Shown: positions 33,096 to 41,751, counted from the first letter of the stretch. The stretch is DNA of 64,000 bases from CAYRLW01 sp964425215 (GCA_964425215.1 CAYRLW010000006.1:41751-105750), one strand, 5' to 3'. Notes: generated from the letters alone by a model not told the origin. Translations and numbers: made by a program.

Positions 33096-33680
33096 ATGGC
33101 CACGGAAATAGAGTTAAAAGCCTGGGTGGACGATCCCGATACAACACGGACCCAGATCAACTCGTTAGCCCGAAGCGAGGGGACCTACGAAAAATTCGAC
33201 ACCTATTGGCGATGGAAGGACAATAACCCCCAGAACCCGCCCCTCGGCTCGGGGGTACGGGTCCGTAAGGAAATTCGGCGGGGGAACACCACGGGGATCA
33301 TCACGTTTAAAAACAAGGAAGTCCGGGATGGAATAGAAATCAACGACGAGCGGGAATTTGAGGTTTCGGATACCGTTGTTTTTGAGGAACTGCTACAGCG
33401 TTTAGGCCTGATACCCTGGATAGAAAAGCATAAAACCGGGCAATCGTGGCGCGCTGGTCGAATCACCGTAGAATTGTCCCTGGTTGAAAAGCTCGGCTGG
33501 TTTGTGGAACTGGAGATTCTTTCGGACCAACGGGATTCCGAAAGCGTCGACAAGGCCCGGACGGAACTGCTAACCCTGCTCGATCGTCTTGGGATCGGCC
33601 GGGACAGACTGGAAGAACGGTACTACATAGAAATGCTTAAAACTCGGTTAATCTCATCCAACGCGGAAACGAGCCGTTGA
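33096..33680 (+). CDS. CYTH-domain protein, class IV adenylate cyclase-like
   Basis: A 194-residue CYTH triphosphate-tunnel protein. It begins with the EIELKAWV motif (ExExK signature), has YWRWKDNN, GSGVRVRKEIR, TFKNKEVRDGIEIN, then VELSLVEKLGWFVELEIL with paired acidic residues, and ends EERYYIEML. It may be a CyaB-type cyclase or a thiamine-triphosphatase/tripolyphosphatase; the sequence cannot tell. The ATG at 33096 has AAGGAGG five bases upstream. Its 3' end overlaps the convergent MarR gene by 58 nt. Confidence 0.85.
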   Translation: MATEIELKAWVDDPDTTRTQINSLARSEGTYEKFDTYWRWKDNNPQNPPLGSGVRVRKEIRRGNTTGIITFKNKEVRDGIEINDEREFEVSDTVVFEELLQRLGLIPWIEKHKTGQSWRAGRITVELSLVEKLGWFVELEILSDQRDSESVDKARTELLTLLDRLGIGRDRLEERYYIEMLKTRLISSNAETSR

Positions 33681-34054
33681 CGGTCCTCCGCAGGTACCCT
33701 CTCCAGACGCTGAACGAGCAAGGCCAGATGCTTTTGGGTGTATTCATCCAGACGGTCCAGGGCGGCGGGGGAAACCGCGTAGCGGACCACCCGTCGGTCC
33801 GCCGTGTCCCGGTTTCGGGAAACCAGGCCCTCCTGTTCCAGTTTTTTTAACATTATACAGAGGCTGGAAGGGGATATCCCCAGACCTTCGCTGGCCTGGG
33901 TAAGGGTAGCCCCATGGATATCCCGCAGGTATTGCAGACAACGGAATCGCTCTAGAGAGAGGGAACAGTCATCTTTGGAAACGTCAGAACGAAGGGTGTT
34001 CCGTAGGTTGGCCGAAAATTTAAACAACGCGAGGGCCGCTTCCTGGCTCGTCAT
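33623..34054 (-). CDS. MarR family transcriptional regulator
   Basis: A 143-residue winged-helix protein. The helix-turn-helix is ATLTQASEGLGISPSSLCIMLKKLEQEGLVSR (about 48-79), and the wing is RDTADRRVVRYAVS. Its start overlaps the MATE transporter stop by 4 nt, so the two form an operon with the transporter first; the repressor probably controls that efflux gene, as is common for MarR/MATE pairs. The 3' end overlaps the convergent CYTH gene by 58 nt. Confidence 0.88.
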   Translation of the reverse strand: MTSQEAALALFKFSANLRNTLRSDVSKDDCSLSLERFRCLQYLRDIHGATLTQASEGLGISPSSLCIMLKKLEQEGLVSRNRDTADRRVVRYAVSPAALDRLDEYTQKHLALLVQRLERVPAEDRQRLVSALDEINRVLSISM

Positions 34055-35409
34055 TCCGCATCCACCACCGCCATAGCCTTATGGGTTACGGCCTTTCTGG
34101 TCCACCGTCCCGATCGATAGTAGATCAGTGAAAAGCCCATCCCGAAAAGCCACCCCGTGGGCATGGCCCACCAAATTCCCGCTACGCCTAGGGAATGGGA
34201 AAACAAGACAGCGCAGGGAAGACGGATAAGCCACATGGCGAATAACGTGGAAAACATGGGAATAAGGGCTTCTCCTGCCCCTCGGATAACCCCGTTGGTC
34301 ACAAACATGATGGTAAAGGCAAAATAGAAGGGTGAGATAATGGAAAAATATTGGGCCCCCACGTCGATAACCCGCTGGTCCTGGGTAAAAATACTCACCA
34401 AAGGACGGGCGAAAAACAATAGAATCGCCACGAGCAGGGTGGTTATACTAAGGGCTATGACCAGGGCGGCCTTGTATCCCCGCCGAGCCCTATCGCTTTT
34501 TCCTGCCCCTAAATTTTGGCCCACAAACGTGGAAACCGCCATACTGATGTTCATGGACGGCATACCCACAAAGGCATCGATCCGGCTTGCGGCGGTAAAT
34601 CCGGCCATTACGGTGGTCCCGAACCCGTTTACCACCGCCGAAATGAACATCATCCCCATAGCTACCAAGGCTTGCTGAATTCCCGACGGAAGTCCGATTT
34701 TCAAGCTTAAGAGAAATATTTCCTTATCAAAACGGAGCTTTCTGAAATTCGTCCGCAATAGCTCGTGGGTAAGGTTCAGATAAATGAGGGATCCGATCAA
34801 CGAAATCCCCTGGGCAATCACCGTGGCCCACGCCACCCCCTCGACGCCCCAGTGAAAAACCAGAACAAAGGTCAAATCCAAAACCACATTTAAAAGGGTG
34901 GCGATTATAAGCATGTACAGGGGAGTCATGGAGTCCCCCAGCCCGCGAAGAACCGCCCCCACCCCGTTATACCCGAACATTAAAATAAGTCCAGAAAAGA
35001 TGATCCGTAAGTAGGAGGCCGCTTGACCAATAACATCATCGGGAACCCGTAAGAGATTCAAAATCGGAACTGCGGCGACCAAACCCAGGACCGTAAGGAT
35101 CAGGCTTCCCCAAAACAGGACCAAATAGGTGGTATCGATGGCGGAACGAACCCGTTCCATGTCTTTGGCCCCGTAATATTGGGCAATAAGAACGTTGGAG
35201 CCCATGGTCAGGCCCATAACCAGGGCTATCATTAAAAAAATGATCGGGAACGAGGCCCCCACGGCGGCCAGAGCGGTGGTCCCCACGAATTGGCCTACCA
35301 CCCAGCTATCCACCATGTTGTAAAATTGTTGAAATACGTTACCCACCAACATGGGAAGAGCAAAAAAAATAATCAGTCTGGTCGGATGTCCGTTGGTCAA
35401 ATCTTTCAT
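34051..35409 (-). CDS. MATE family efflux transporter
   Basis: A 452-residue transporter with about twelve membrane helices in two similar halves (openings MLVGNVFQQFYNMVDSWVVGQF and LKIGLPSGIQQALVAMGMMF), each with the MATE signature. It exports drugs or cationic metabolites in exchange for Na+ or H+. Na+ coupling would suit the sodium pumps in this genome but is not shown by the sequence. It is co-transcribed with the MarR gene. No clear SD is seen; the ATG at 35409 fits the family length. Confidence 0.9.
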   Translation of the reverse strand: MKDLTNGHPTRLIIFFALPMLVGNVFQQFYNMVDSWVVGQFVGTTALAAVGASFPIIFLMIALVMGLTMGSNVLIAQYYGAKDMERVRSAIDTTYLVLFWGSLILTVLGLVAAVPILNLLRVPDDVIGQAASYLRIIFSGLILMFGYNGVGAVLRGLGDSMTPLYMLIIATLLNVVLDLTFVLVFHWGVEGVAWATVIAQGISLIGSLIYLNLTHELLRTNFRKLRFDKEIFLLSLKIGLPSGIQQALVAMGMMFISAVVNGFGTTVMAGFTAASRIDAFVGMPSMNISMAVSTFVGQNLGAGKSDRARRGYKAALVIALSITTLLVAILLFFARPLVSIFTQDQRVIDVGAQYFSIISPFYFAFTIMFVTNGVIRGAGEALIPMFSTLFAMWLIRLPCAVLFSHSLGVAGIWWAMPTGWLFGMGFSLIYYRSGRWTRKAVTHKAMAVVDAE

Positions 35410-35444
35410 ATTAAAATAATTTTATCATAAAAATATTTTACAGG

Positions 35445-36359
35445 TCAATTATCCACGATGGTTCCCGGTTTTAGATACTGGGCGTTGAGTCGACCACAGC
35501 GGGCCCCCTGGGCCACCGCATCGTAGAGGTCCCGACCATCGTCAAGAGCCGCCGCCAAGCCGGCGGTAAAGGCGTCCCCCGACCCGGTGGTGTTGACCGG
35601 CGGAACCGATGGGAACTCCAATTCTTTAAATTCCCCCTCCGAAACCACCCACACCGCCTTGGCGCCCCGGGTCAGGACCACGCGGCAGTGATAGCGCCGT
35701 TCCAGGTCCTGGGCCACCTGGATTACCGCCTCTTTAAGCTGATCCGGGTCCTCCGGTGGGCTTGGAAGGTAGGTAGAAAGAAACTCCGCTAAATTGGGTT
35801 TGATAAGATCGGGCTCAAAGGGAAGGCTTTCGGTTAAATCCTTACCCCGAATGTCCAAAATGACCCGGAGCCCCCGTTCTTTGGCCATTTTTGTCATGGT
35901 TGGAAAAACCGTATTCGAAAACCCGGGGGCCTTGGTCCCCGAGATAGTCAGGGTCCCCCGTTCGGGGAGGGAACGTTCAAAGAGGTCCACTATTCGCCCT
36001 TCGGTCATCGAATCCACCGGGAGGGCTTCTTCTACCAATTCGGTGACGCTGAGGTCAGAACCGTCGATGAGGGTATAGCAAAACCGTATGGGGCTGTTGC
36101 TTTCCGCCCAGCGGATCGAAAGACCATCCTCTTCGCATAATTGTAAAAATAGGGGCCGCAGGCTTCCCCCCAGTTGGGTCAGATGAAGGGCCTGTTTCCC
36201 CAATTGACCTAGGACTCGGGCCACGTTAATCCCCTTCCCCGAGGCGTCGAGCCGGTGGTCTGCGGTTCTATTCACGTGATCTTTGGTTATGGAAGAAAAA
36301 CGGAGTGTTTTTTGCAGGGTGGGATTTAAACATACCGCTAAAAAAGTTCTATCCGCCAT
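35445..36359 (-). CDS. PfkB family sugar kinase (1-phosphofructokinase/tagatose-6-P kinase type)
   Basis: A 304-residue ribokinase-fold kinase. It opens with VCLNPTLQKTL, has the DASGKGINVARVLGQLG block of the FruK/LacC subgroup and the catalytic GSGDAFTAG near 253-261. It phosphorylates a hexose phosphate or hexose; FruK/LacC-like N-terminal features suggest a phosphorylated sugar. The ATG at 36359 (GAGGG upstream) matches the family N-terminus; a longer frame to 36422 adds a non-conserved stretch. No PTS genes are beside it. Confidence 0.84.
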   Translation of the reverse strand: MADRTFLAVCLNPTLQKTLRFSSITKDHVNRTADHRLDASGKGINVARVLGQLGKQALHLTQLGGSLRPLFLQLCEEDGLSIRWAESNSPIRFCYTLIDGSDLSVTELVEEALPVDSMTEGRIVDLFERSLPERGTLTISGTKAPGFSNTVFPTMTKMAKERGLRVILDIRGKDLTESLPFEPDLIKPNLAEFLSTYLPSPPEDPDQLKEAVIQVAQDLERRYHCRVVLTRGAKAVWVVSEGEFKELEFPSVPPVNTTGSGDAFTAGLAAALDDGRDLYDAVAQGARCGRLNAQYLKPGTIVDN

Positions 36360-36441
36360 GGTAAAGGCCCTCCAAATTAGATGTATGTACATAAAAACAC
36401 GGTTTCTAAAAAGGACTTTCATACGTCCCCCCTAAAACAAA

Positions 36442-36456
36442 CTGTTTTTAAAACAG
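36442..36456. promoter_or_regulatory. Perfect 7-1-7 palindrome upstream of the PfkB gene
   Basis: CTGTTTTTAAAACAG is a perfect odd palindrome in the divergent spacer, about 85 bp upstream of the PfkB start and 110 bp from the deaminase start. It is a plausible operator, with an adjacent TTGAAT on the minus strand, but the -10 is poor. Confidence 0.45.
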
Positions 36457-36470
36457 ATTCAATTTTAGAG

Positions 36471-36503
36471 GCCCTTTCAAAACTCGGGGAGTTTTGAAAG
36501 GGC
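36471..36503. repeat. Dispersed palindromic repeat, copy 6
   Basis: Perfect 15-bp arms GCCCTTTCAAAACTC and GAGTTTTGAAAGGGC around GGG. It belongs to the CAAAACTC/GAGTTTTG subtype shared with the copy in lplB. Confidence 0.85.
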
Positions 36504-36511
36504 TACCTTAC

Positions 36512-36539
36512 TTTACAGAAAGATTAAACATGATACAAT
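36512..36539 (+). promoter_or_regulatory. Promoter of the dCMP deaminase gene
   Basis: TTTACA (36512-36517) and TACAAT (36534-36539), preceded by TG, are 16 nt apart, about 30 bp upstream of the ATG. Confidence 0.55.
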
Positions 36540-36566
36540 GCATTAAATCAGAATAGGGGAGCTGTG

Positions 36567-37058
36567 ATGGAAGGAACAACCTACCGACGTCCCAGTTGGG
36601 ACGAATATTTTATGGAAGTCTGCGACGCCATCGCCAAACGGGCCACCTGCGACCGGGGACGTTCGGGGTGCGTCATAGCTAAGGATCATCAGATCCTGGT
36701 AACCGGGTACGTGGGAGCTCCCTCCGGGCTACCCCACTGCGACGAGGTGGGGCACCAGCTAAAACAGATGGTTCACGGGGACGGGAAAATCACCACCCAC
36801 TGTGTTCGGACGGTTCACGCGGAACAAAACGCCATCTGTCAGGCCGCCAAGCGAGGGATCGCCATAGAAGGGGCGACCCTGTACTGCCGTATGACCCCCT
36901 GTCGTACCTGCGCCATGTTGATCATTAACTGTGGTATCGTTAGGGTGGTGTGTCAGAAGCGGTACCACGACGGCAAGGATTCGGAAGACATGTTCAAACA
37001 GGTGGGTATTCAATTAGAATACATCCACGACGAAACGGAACGGTACGAAAATCAATAG
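36567..37058 (+). CDS. dCMP deaminase (ComEB-like)
   Basis: A 163-residue cytidine/deoxycytidylate deaminase. The zinc site is HAEQNAICQAA (HAE) and MTPCRTCAMLI (PCxxC), and the N-terminal RPSWDEYFMEVCDAIAKRATCDR with GYVGAPSGLPHCDE is typical of dCMP deaminases and ComEB. It makes dUMP from dCMP for thymidylate synthesis. The ATG at 36567 has GGGGA upstream. The chemoreceptor gene follows 11 nt later, perhaps by chance. Confidence 0.9.
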   Translation: MEGTTYRRPSWDEYFMEVCDAIAKRATCDRGRSGCVIAKDHQILVTGYVGAPSGLPHCDEVGHQLKQMVHGDGKITTHCVRTVHAEQNAICQAAKRGIAIEGATLYCRMTPCRTCAMLIINCGIVRVVCQKRYHDGKDSEDMFKQVGIQLEYIHDETERYENQ

Positions 37059-37069
37059 GAACGACACGT

Positions 37070-39001
37070 ATGAAATTGTATGGAAAATTATTGTTGGGAA
37101 TCGGGGCGATTATCGGGATGATGATAATCGTCATAGCTGTAATTGCGGTCCAATTTATGACGATTATCGGTTACCTTCAGGTGTCCAAAAAGGCTTCGGT
37201 TTTGGTGGAGCGCTGGGACGCCGTACAGATCGATTCCTTCAATATTCTAACCTCTCCCTACCAGCTCAACGACTTGGAAAAAAAATGGAACGATGATATT
37301 GACACCTTTGAGGCCGCGTTACGGAATCTAACGGCGGACCAAAGGGTTTCTGAGCTGGGTAAAGCCACGATGGAACAGGTGGAAAACACCAAAAGCCTTT
37401 GGGCCTTTACCCAAACCTATTTGGTAGCGGCTCAAAAAAGCTTTGGAGAATTCAACCTTTACTCGGTTTCTAAATTTCCATCCCTTGGCCGAGGGGGCGC
37501 CGAAGGGCTTCAGGGAGAGGTGGACCGGCTCGTAAAGGCGAACTTGCTGGATCCATCCTCCCAGATGTATTACAACAATCTCCGTAACGCCCTTAAGGGC
37601 ATCGCGTTGGCCAACGACGCTTTTAAAACTGTCCTTACTAAAATGGATGCCACCATCGCCGCGGGGGTTCAAAGGGCCAATCAGGCCACCATCCTGGTAG
37701 CCCTGGGTTCTATCCTTGTTTCCATCGTCCTAGCGATCATTTTTACTATCTTCTTTGCCCAACGGTTAACGGGGAGGGCAAAAAAAATAAAAGAATCCAT
37801 GCGCCGGGTGGCGGAACGGGATTTTACCCATACTCCGCCTCCGTTGGGGTCCGATGAAATTGGTATGCTTTCGACCTATTTAAAAGAGGTGATGACGTCC
37901 CTGGGGGTTTTCTTTGAATCCGTAAGAACCGCCGCGAATAATGTGTCGGCCCTCAAGGACACCCTTTCTTCGGGGACCACCGAAAGCGCCGCGGCGGTTC
38001 ATCAAATTAATAAAAACATAGAAAGTATAAAAAACAAGTTCGCCGTCCTCGATTCGGCTATTATCCAAGCGACCCAGGCGCTGGAAGAAATTGGAAAATA
38101 TTTGGAATCCTTTAAAAACGAAACGGAGACCCAACGCTTTACCATGGAGCGGGCGGGGACCCAGCTAGAGGCGACGGTTTCCGAGATCGGAGGAGTTTCG
38201 GATCAGCTAATCCAGGGGGCCAAACGGGCGGAAGCCCTGAAGCAGGTAGTGGCCGATGGGGCGGATCAGGTGCAATCCACCAACGATATCATCAAAACCG
38301 TTTCCCGGGATATCGATAACATTGGGGAAATTATCGATCTGATCGATGAAATTTCGGAACAGACCAACACCCTTTCCATGAACGCGGCCATTGAGAGCGC
38401 CCACGCGGGAGCCGCCGGAGCGGGGTTCGCCGTGGTCGCCGAGGAAATCCGCAAATTGGCCGAATCGACCCAAGAAAATGCCCAACGGATTGGGGATGCC
38501 CTGAACTCCATAACCGAAAAAATGGGGTCTGCCCTACGGTCCAGCGATTTATCCGCCCAAGCCTTGAGTACCATCAGCACCGACGTGGGAAACTTTGCGG
38601 AGGATTTGCAAAAAATATCCAAAACCGCCGAGGAGACAAACCAACGGAGTATTCAGGTTGGGCAGGCGATTCGGGAAACCATTGGGGGAACCAAACGGGT
38701 TAGCGAGGGAACGGAGGAGATGTATCAGCGGCATCGGGCGGTACAAGACGCCATGGAAAATATCAGACTTATCTCCGACGAGACCCTTTCGGGGATTACG
38801 GAAATCGATATGGGGTCTAAGGAAATCCTGGAAAGCGTCATCCACGTGGAAGAGATAAGCCTGCAAAGCAAAGAACGGGCCGCGGAATTGGAAGCGGCGG
38901 TGGCGGGCTTTAAGACCGCCCAAAACGCCGATTGTGAAGATGGAAGCGAACCTTTGGACCGGGGCGTGACGGTAAAACAGCCCCCCGAAACCATCAAATA
39001 G
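37070..39001 (+). CDS. Methyl-accepting chemotaxis protein
   Basis: A 643-residue chemoreceptor. Membrane helices lie at about 8-30 and 208-232, enclosing a helical periplasmic sensor domain of about 175 residues that resembles four-helix-bundle sensors. A HAMP linker follows, then a long coiled-coil signalling domain with the hairpin tip EISEQTNTLSMNAAIESAHAGAAGAGFAVVAEEIRKLAES (quoted region about 457-496, where CheA and CheW bind). Ligand unknown. The ATG at 37070 starts directly with the first membrane helix; the frame extends upstream without support. Confidence 0.92.
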   Translation: MKLYGKLLLGIGAIIGMMIIVIAVIAVQFMTIIGYLQVSKKASVLVERWDAVQIDSFNILTSPYQLNDLEKKWNDDIDTFEAALRNLTADQRVSELGKATMEQVENTKSLWAFTQTYLVAAQKSFGEFNLYSVSKFPSLGRGGAEGLQGEVDRLVKANLLDPSSQMYYNNLRNALKGIALANDAFKTVLTKMDATIAAGVQRANQATILVALGSILVSIVLAIIFTIFFAQRLTGRAKKIKESMRRVAERDFTHTPPPLGSDEIGMLSTYLKEVMTSLGVFFESVRTAANNVSALKDTLSSGTTESAAAVHQINKNIESIKNKFAVLDSAIIQATQALEEIGKYLESFKNETETQRFTMERAGTQLEATVSEIGGVSDQLIQGAKRAEALKQVVADGADQVQSTNDIIKTVSRDIDNIGEIIDLIDEISEQTNTLSMNAAIESAHAGAAGAGFAVVAEEIRKLAESTQENAQRIGDALNSITEKMGSALRSSDLSAQALSTISTDVGNFAEDLQKISKTAEETNQRSIQVGQAIRETIGGTKRVSEGTEEMYQRHRAVQDAMENIRLISDETLSGITEIDMGSKEILESVIHVEEISLQSKERAAELEAAVAGFKTAQNADCEDGSEPLDRGVTVKQPPETIK

Positions 39002-39012
39002 GAGCGGAGACT

Positions 39013-39540
39013 ATGCAAAACCACGTAATTTTAACGGCCATCGGAACGGATCGGCTGGGTATTGTGGACGACCTTTCCCAGGAGATTCTTCGACGATCCT
39101 GCAATATAGAAGAAAGCCGCATGGCCCTTTTAGGGGGAGAGTTTGCGGTTCTTATGCTCGTTTCGGGTTCCGAAGAAATGATTTTGAATTTAATCGGCGA
39201 TAGCGAAAATCTGGGAAAAAACCTGCGCCTTTCTATACAGTGTCGCCGTACCAACGCCCCGAGCCGGCAAGAGGACGCCCTCCCCTACACGCTGGAATCC
39301 ACGTCCCTTGACAGTCCCGGGATTGTTCACGCTGTATCCGCCGTTTTACGGCAGTTTGGAATCAACATTTCGGATATGGAAACCGCCACCGAAAGCGCCC
39401 CCTGGACCGGGGCTCCCCTGTTTACCCTAAAGGCCCGTCTTTTTGTCCCCCGGAAACTCTCTATTCTCGCGTTCCGAAAGGAATTGGAAAAATTAGAGAT
39501 GGAATACAACCTGGATTTACACCTAGAGCCGGTCGTATAG
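39013..39540 (+). CDS. GcvR-like tandem ACT-domain regulator
   Basis: A 175-residue protein with two ACT domains: HVILTAIGTDRLGIVDDLSQEIL (about 4-26) and YTLESTSLDSPGIVHAVSAVLRQFGINISDMET (about 94-126). This is the layout of glycine cleavage repressor GcvR and relatives, which act by protein contact rather than DNA binding. The true target is unknown, and no gcvA is nearby. AGGAGCGG precedes the ATG. It is 11 nt downstream of the chemoreceptor. Confidence 0.8.
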   Translation: MQNHVILTAIGTDRLGIVDDLSQEILRRSCNIEESRMALLGGEFAVLMLVSGSEEMILNLIGDSENLGKNLRLSIQCRRTNAPSRQEDALPYTLESTSLDSPGIVHAVSAVLRQFGINISDMETATESAPWTGAPLFTLKARLFVPRKLSILAFRKELEKLEMEYNLDLHLEPVV

Positions 39541-39584
39541 GCCCAAGAACCGGTTGTGTAGGCCCTAGATCTAGTCGTGTAGAG

Positions 39585-40565
39585 CTAAAACGTGGCCATG
39601 CGGTGGATCAGGTACAGTTCCTCCAGGGATCGTTTTGGTCCGGGAAGGCCGACTCGACCTCTGGTAAGCGCAAACTCTCGGCGTTGGATATAAAAATCGT
39701 ACATGGACCGGGGATCCGAACCGTCGATGGGACTGTACGCGGGACGGTCGCCTAAATAGGCGCGGACCTCATCCTGACCCACCGCGCCGATTCCGAATTT
39801 AGCCAACCGCGACCGGACTTGACGAATTTCCTCGAAGGAAAGGCCGAAGAGAAACTCCTCTAAGGCGCCCCGGGTCTCCTCGTCGTTTAAGGAGTCTAAA
39901 ATAAATTCTTGCCAGTCATTTTCCAAATCCAAGGAAATACGGATCAATTCGCTGGATCCGTCCATGGTTCCAAAAATAGGAGGGGTCGTATCCCGGGCGG
40001 TCCAAAGGGCCCGCAGGGGAGGAACGTGTTCCGACGAACGGGGATCCGTACCGTTTTCCCAGAGGCGAATCAAATCGTAAGCCAAGTTTTCCTTTTTGTC
40101 TGAAGATACCAGGGGATCCTCTAAAAGGGATGAATAGACATCCTCCACTAAAAACGCGCACACCATTGAAAATACGGCGGCTCGACAGGCCGAGCGAAGG
40201 GGTTCTTCTTTCCGAACCAGAAGGGAAAGCAACGAAAAAGCGTGGACCTTGGCAACCAGAAGCGAACGGAGGGCCACAACCCTGGTTGGGGTATGAAGAA
40301 GCCGAGCGGAAGACGAGAGGCCAACCAAGGAAGATACCAGAGTGGTCCCATCACGGATACGGCCCAACAGAAATTGGGCATCCTTGACCGAAGGGAACCT
40401 ACCTATAGCCTCGGCCAATTGATCCACCGCCTTAAAACGGTTTTCCACCATTTCCGCTTCCGGCGAATCGTGAAAGCGAAGGTATTCTATAGAGCGCCGT
40501 ACCAGGTCCTTTTCTACCGCATTGAAGGCTTCCAAATGAACACTCCACGGGAAAAACCGCATCAT
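39585..40565 (-). CDS. Hypothetical protein, mostly helical
   Basis: A 326-residue soluble, helix-rich protein with no signal peptide, membrane segment or motif I recognise. The N-terminal half looks like a helical repeat (EKDLVRRSIEYLRFHDSPEAEMVENRF and following), and the middle is hydrophobic (VHAFSLLSLLVRKEEPLRSACRAAVFSMVCAFLVEDVYSSLL). It lies alone on the minus strand between the GcvR-like gene and ssrA. Codon use is like its neighbours, so I accept it as a gene, function unknown. Confidence 0.75.
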   Translation of the reverse strand: MMRFFPWSVHLEAFNAVEKDLVRRSIEYLRFHDSPEAEMVENRFKAVDQLAEAIGRFPSVKDAQFLLGRIRDGTTLVSSLVGLSSSARLLHTPTRVVALRSLLVAKVHAFSLLSLLVRKEEPLRSACRAAVFSMVCAFLVEDVYSSLLEDPLVSSDKKENLAYDLIRLWENGTDPRSSEHVPPLRALWTARDTTPPIFGTMDGSSELIRISLDLENDWQEFILDSLNDEETRGALEEFLFGLSFEEIRQVRSRLAKFGIGAVGQDEVRAYLGDRPAYSPIDGSDPRSMYDFYIQRREFALTRGRVGLPGPKRSLEELYLIHRMATF

Positions 40566-40637
40566 ATAGTACCAAAATCAACCCTTTAATACAATGAGGA
40601 GTTCTAGGAGTTTGTCGGTCTTGTCCGTTTTTAAAAT

Positions 40638-40755
40638 AAAAATTGCGGCACCGCAATTTTTACCTTTCAAACTCCCAAAGCAGTCGGGTTTATCGTGATT
40701 TTTAGGGCCCAAGGAGTATCCTTGGACCCTAAAAATCCACCAGTCCGACAGACTG
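40638..40755. repeat. Hairpin cluster upstream of ssrA
   Basis: Perfect 11-bp arms AAAAATTGCGG/CCGCAATTTTT (40638-40661), then a long hairpin 40697-40737 (outer GATTTTTAGGG/CCCTAAAAATC, inner CCAAGG/CCTTGG), then CAGTC-N5-GACTG (40741-40755). The set ends about 12 bp before the ssrA -35. It may insulate ssrA from the upstream gene; no protein is encoded in 40566-40841. Confidence 0.75.
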
Positions 40756-40766
40756 CTCGGTATTCC

Positions 40767-40795
40767 TTGACCCAAGGGATAAATGTTTGTATAGT
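40767..40795 (+). promoter_or_regulatory. Promoter of ssrA
   Basis: TTGACC (40767-40772) and TATAGT (40790-40795) are 17 nt apart; transcription would start near 40802, about 40 nt before the mature 5' end. Confidence 0.8.
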
Positions 40796-40841
40796 GGTAG
40801 TAGGACCTCACGTTTGTGGGACGGCCACTGTTTAAGAAATC

Positions 40842-41189
40842 GGGGGTGCACCGGTTTCGACTGGTACGATTCGGGGTACAGGTTGCAGGTGGAGCGCCGA
40901 CCTCCTAACATTCGGCAAAACTTTTAACTGCCAACAACGACAGTTACGCTCTCGCCGCGTAAGCGGCAGAACGCGGAAACCAATCGCGCCGCCTTGAGCG
41001 GTTGACTTTCCGTCGCAATCGAGGCTGGTTGACCATTGGGCCCGAACGATGGAAGACGAGATTAACCGGGATACGGAACCGCCGCGCGCCCCGTAGCTAA
41101 GCGGCTCCCGACAATACCAATACGAGGCTAAACCTGTAGAGATCTGTATTTCGCGTATTAGGACGCGGGTTCGATTCCCGCCACCTCCA
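40842..41189 (+). ncRNA. ssrA: tmRNA (ssrA)
   Basis: The 5' end GGGGGTGCACCGGTTTCGACTG and the 3' end ...TTCGATTCCCGCCACCTCCA form the usual tRNA-like acceptor and T-arm; GGGGGUG pairs with CACCUCC and A41189 is the discriminator. CCA is not encoded. The tag frame at 40930-40962 reads ANNDSYALAA and then stops. It rescues stalled ribosomes with SmpB. A strong promoter precedes it and an intrinsic terminator follows at once. Its last 20 bases are repeated downstream in the cassette array. Confidence 0.96.
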
Positions 41190-41194
41190 AACTG

Positions 41195-41221
41195 AAAAAA
41201 CCGCCGTCAGGCGGTTTTTTT
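41195..41221 (+). terminator. Intrinsic terminator of ssrA
   Basis: A-run, CCGCC-GTCA-GGCGG hairpin and T-run; symmetric, so it could work on both strands. Copies recur at 41396-41422, about 41528-41541 (partial, next to a gap) and 41714-41740. Confidence 0.9.
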
Positions 41222-41232
41222 CTTATACCCCG

Positions 41233-41384
41233 TGGCGGGAATCGAACGGGTGCTTGCGACCCCCGAAGCCCAAGCAGGGGCGTAGGGCTTCGGGGGTCCG
41301 CGGCCAAGGATGGACGCGGAGCAAGCACCCCGGCCTGGAGCAAGGCGCCACGACGGCGCCGAAGCGGAAGGTCGATTCCCGCCA
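41233..41384. mobile_element. Structured cassette A, first copy
   Basis: Bounded by TGGCGGGAATCGA and TCGATTCCCGCCA (perfect 13-bp inverted repeats). Inside, GGGTGCTTGC/GCAAGCACCC encloses CCCCCGAAGCCC/GGGCTTCGGGGG and CGCG-N-CGCG stems, followed by GGCGCC-N5-GGCGCC. The fold looks multi-branched. No start codon with a ribosome site is seen. Confidence 0.65.
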
Positions 41385-41427
41385 CCTCCAAACTGAAAAA
41401 ACCGCCGTCAGGCGGTTTTTTTCTTAT

Positions 41428-41527
41428 NNNNNNNNNNNNNNNNNNNNNNNNNNNNNNNNNNNNNNNNNNNNNNNNNNNNNNNNNNNNNNNNNNNNNNNNN
41501 NNNNNNNNNNNNNNNNNNNNNNNNNNN
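41428..41527. other. Assembly gap (100 N)
   Basis: A run of exactly 100 N inside the repeat array, probably a nominal gap size left by unresolved repeat units. Confidence 0.95.
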
Positions 41528-41552
41528 CAGGCGGTTTTTTTCTTATACCCCG

Positions 41553-41702
41553 TGGCGGGAATCGAACCGGAGGCGCGTCCCTGTGGCCCCGCGATTCGAT
41601 GAGCGGGGACACCGGGGCCCGGTGCAGGGAAGCACCGGGAGCGCCGCAGGCGGCCCGAAGAGCCAAGGCAGGAAGCCGAGGCTCGTAGGGCGATTCCCGC
41701 CA
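41553..41702. mobile_element. Structured cassette B
   Basis: Same boundaries as cassette A (TGGCGGGAATCG ... CGATTCCCGCCA) but unrelated interior. Hairpins include CCCCGC-N10-GCGGGG and CCCGGTGC-N6-GCACCGGG. It shows that different interiors use the same boundary sequence. Confidence 0.65.
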
Positions 41703-41751
41703 CCTCCAAACTGAAAAAACCGCCGCCAGGCGGTTTTTTTCTTATACCCCG

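Noticed and set aside
41165..41189. Separate tRNA genes in the array because of repeated T-arm sequence
   Set aside because: The copies lack a matching acceptor 5' strand, D-arm and anticodon arm; only the T-arm half is repeated.
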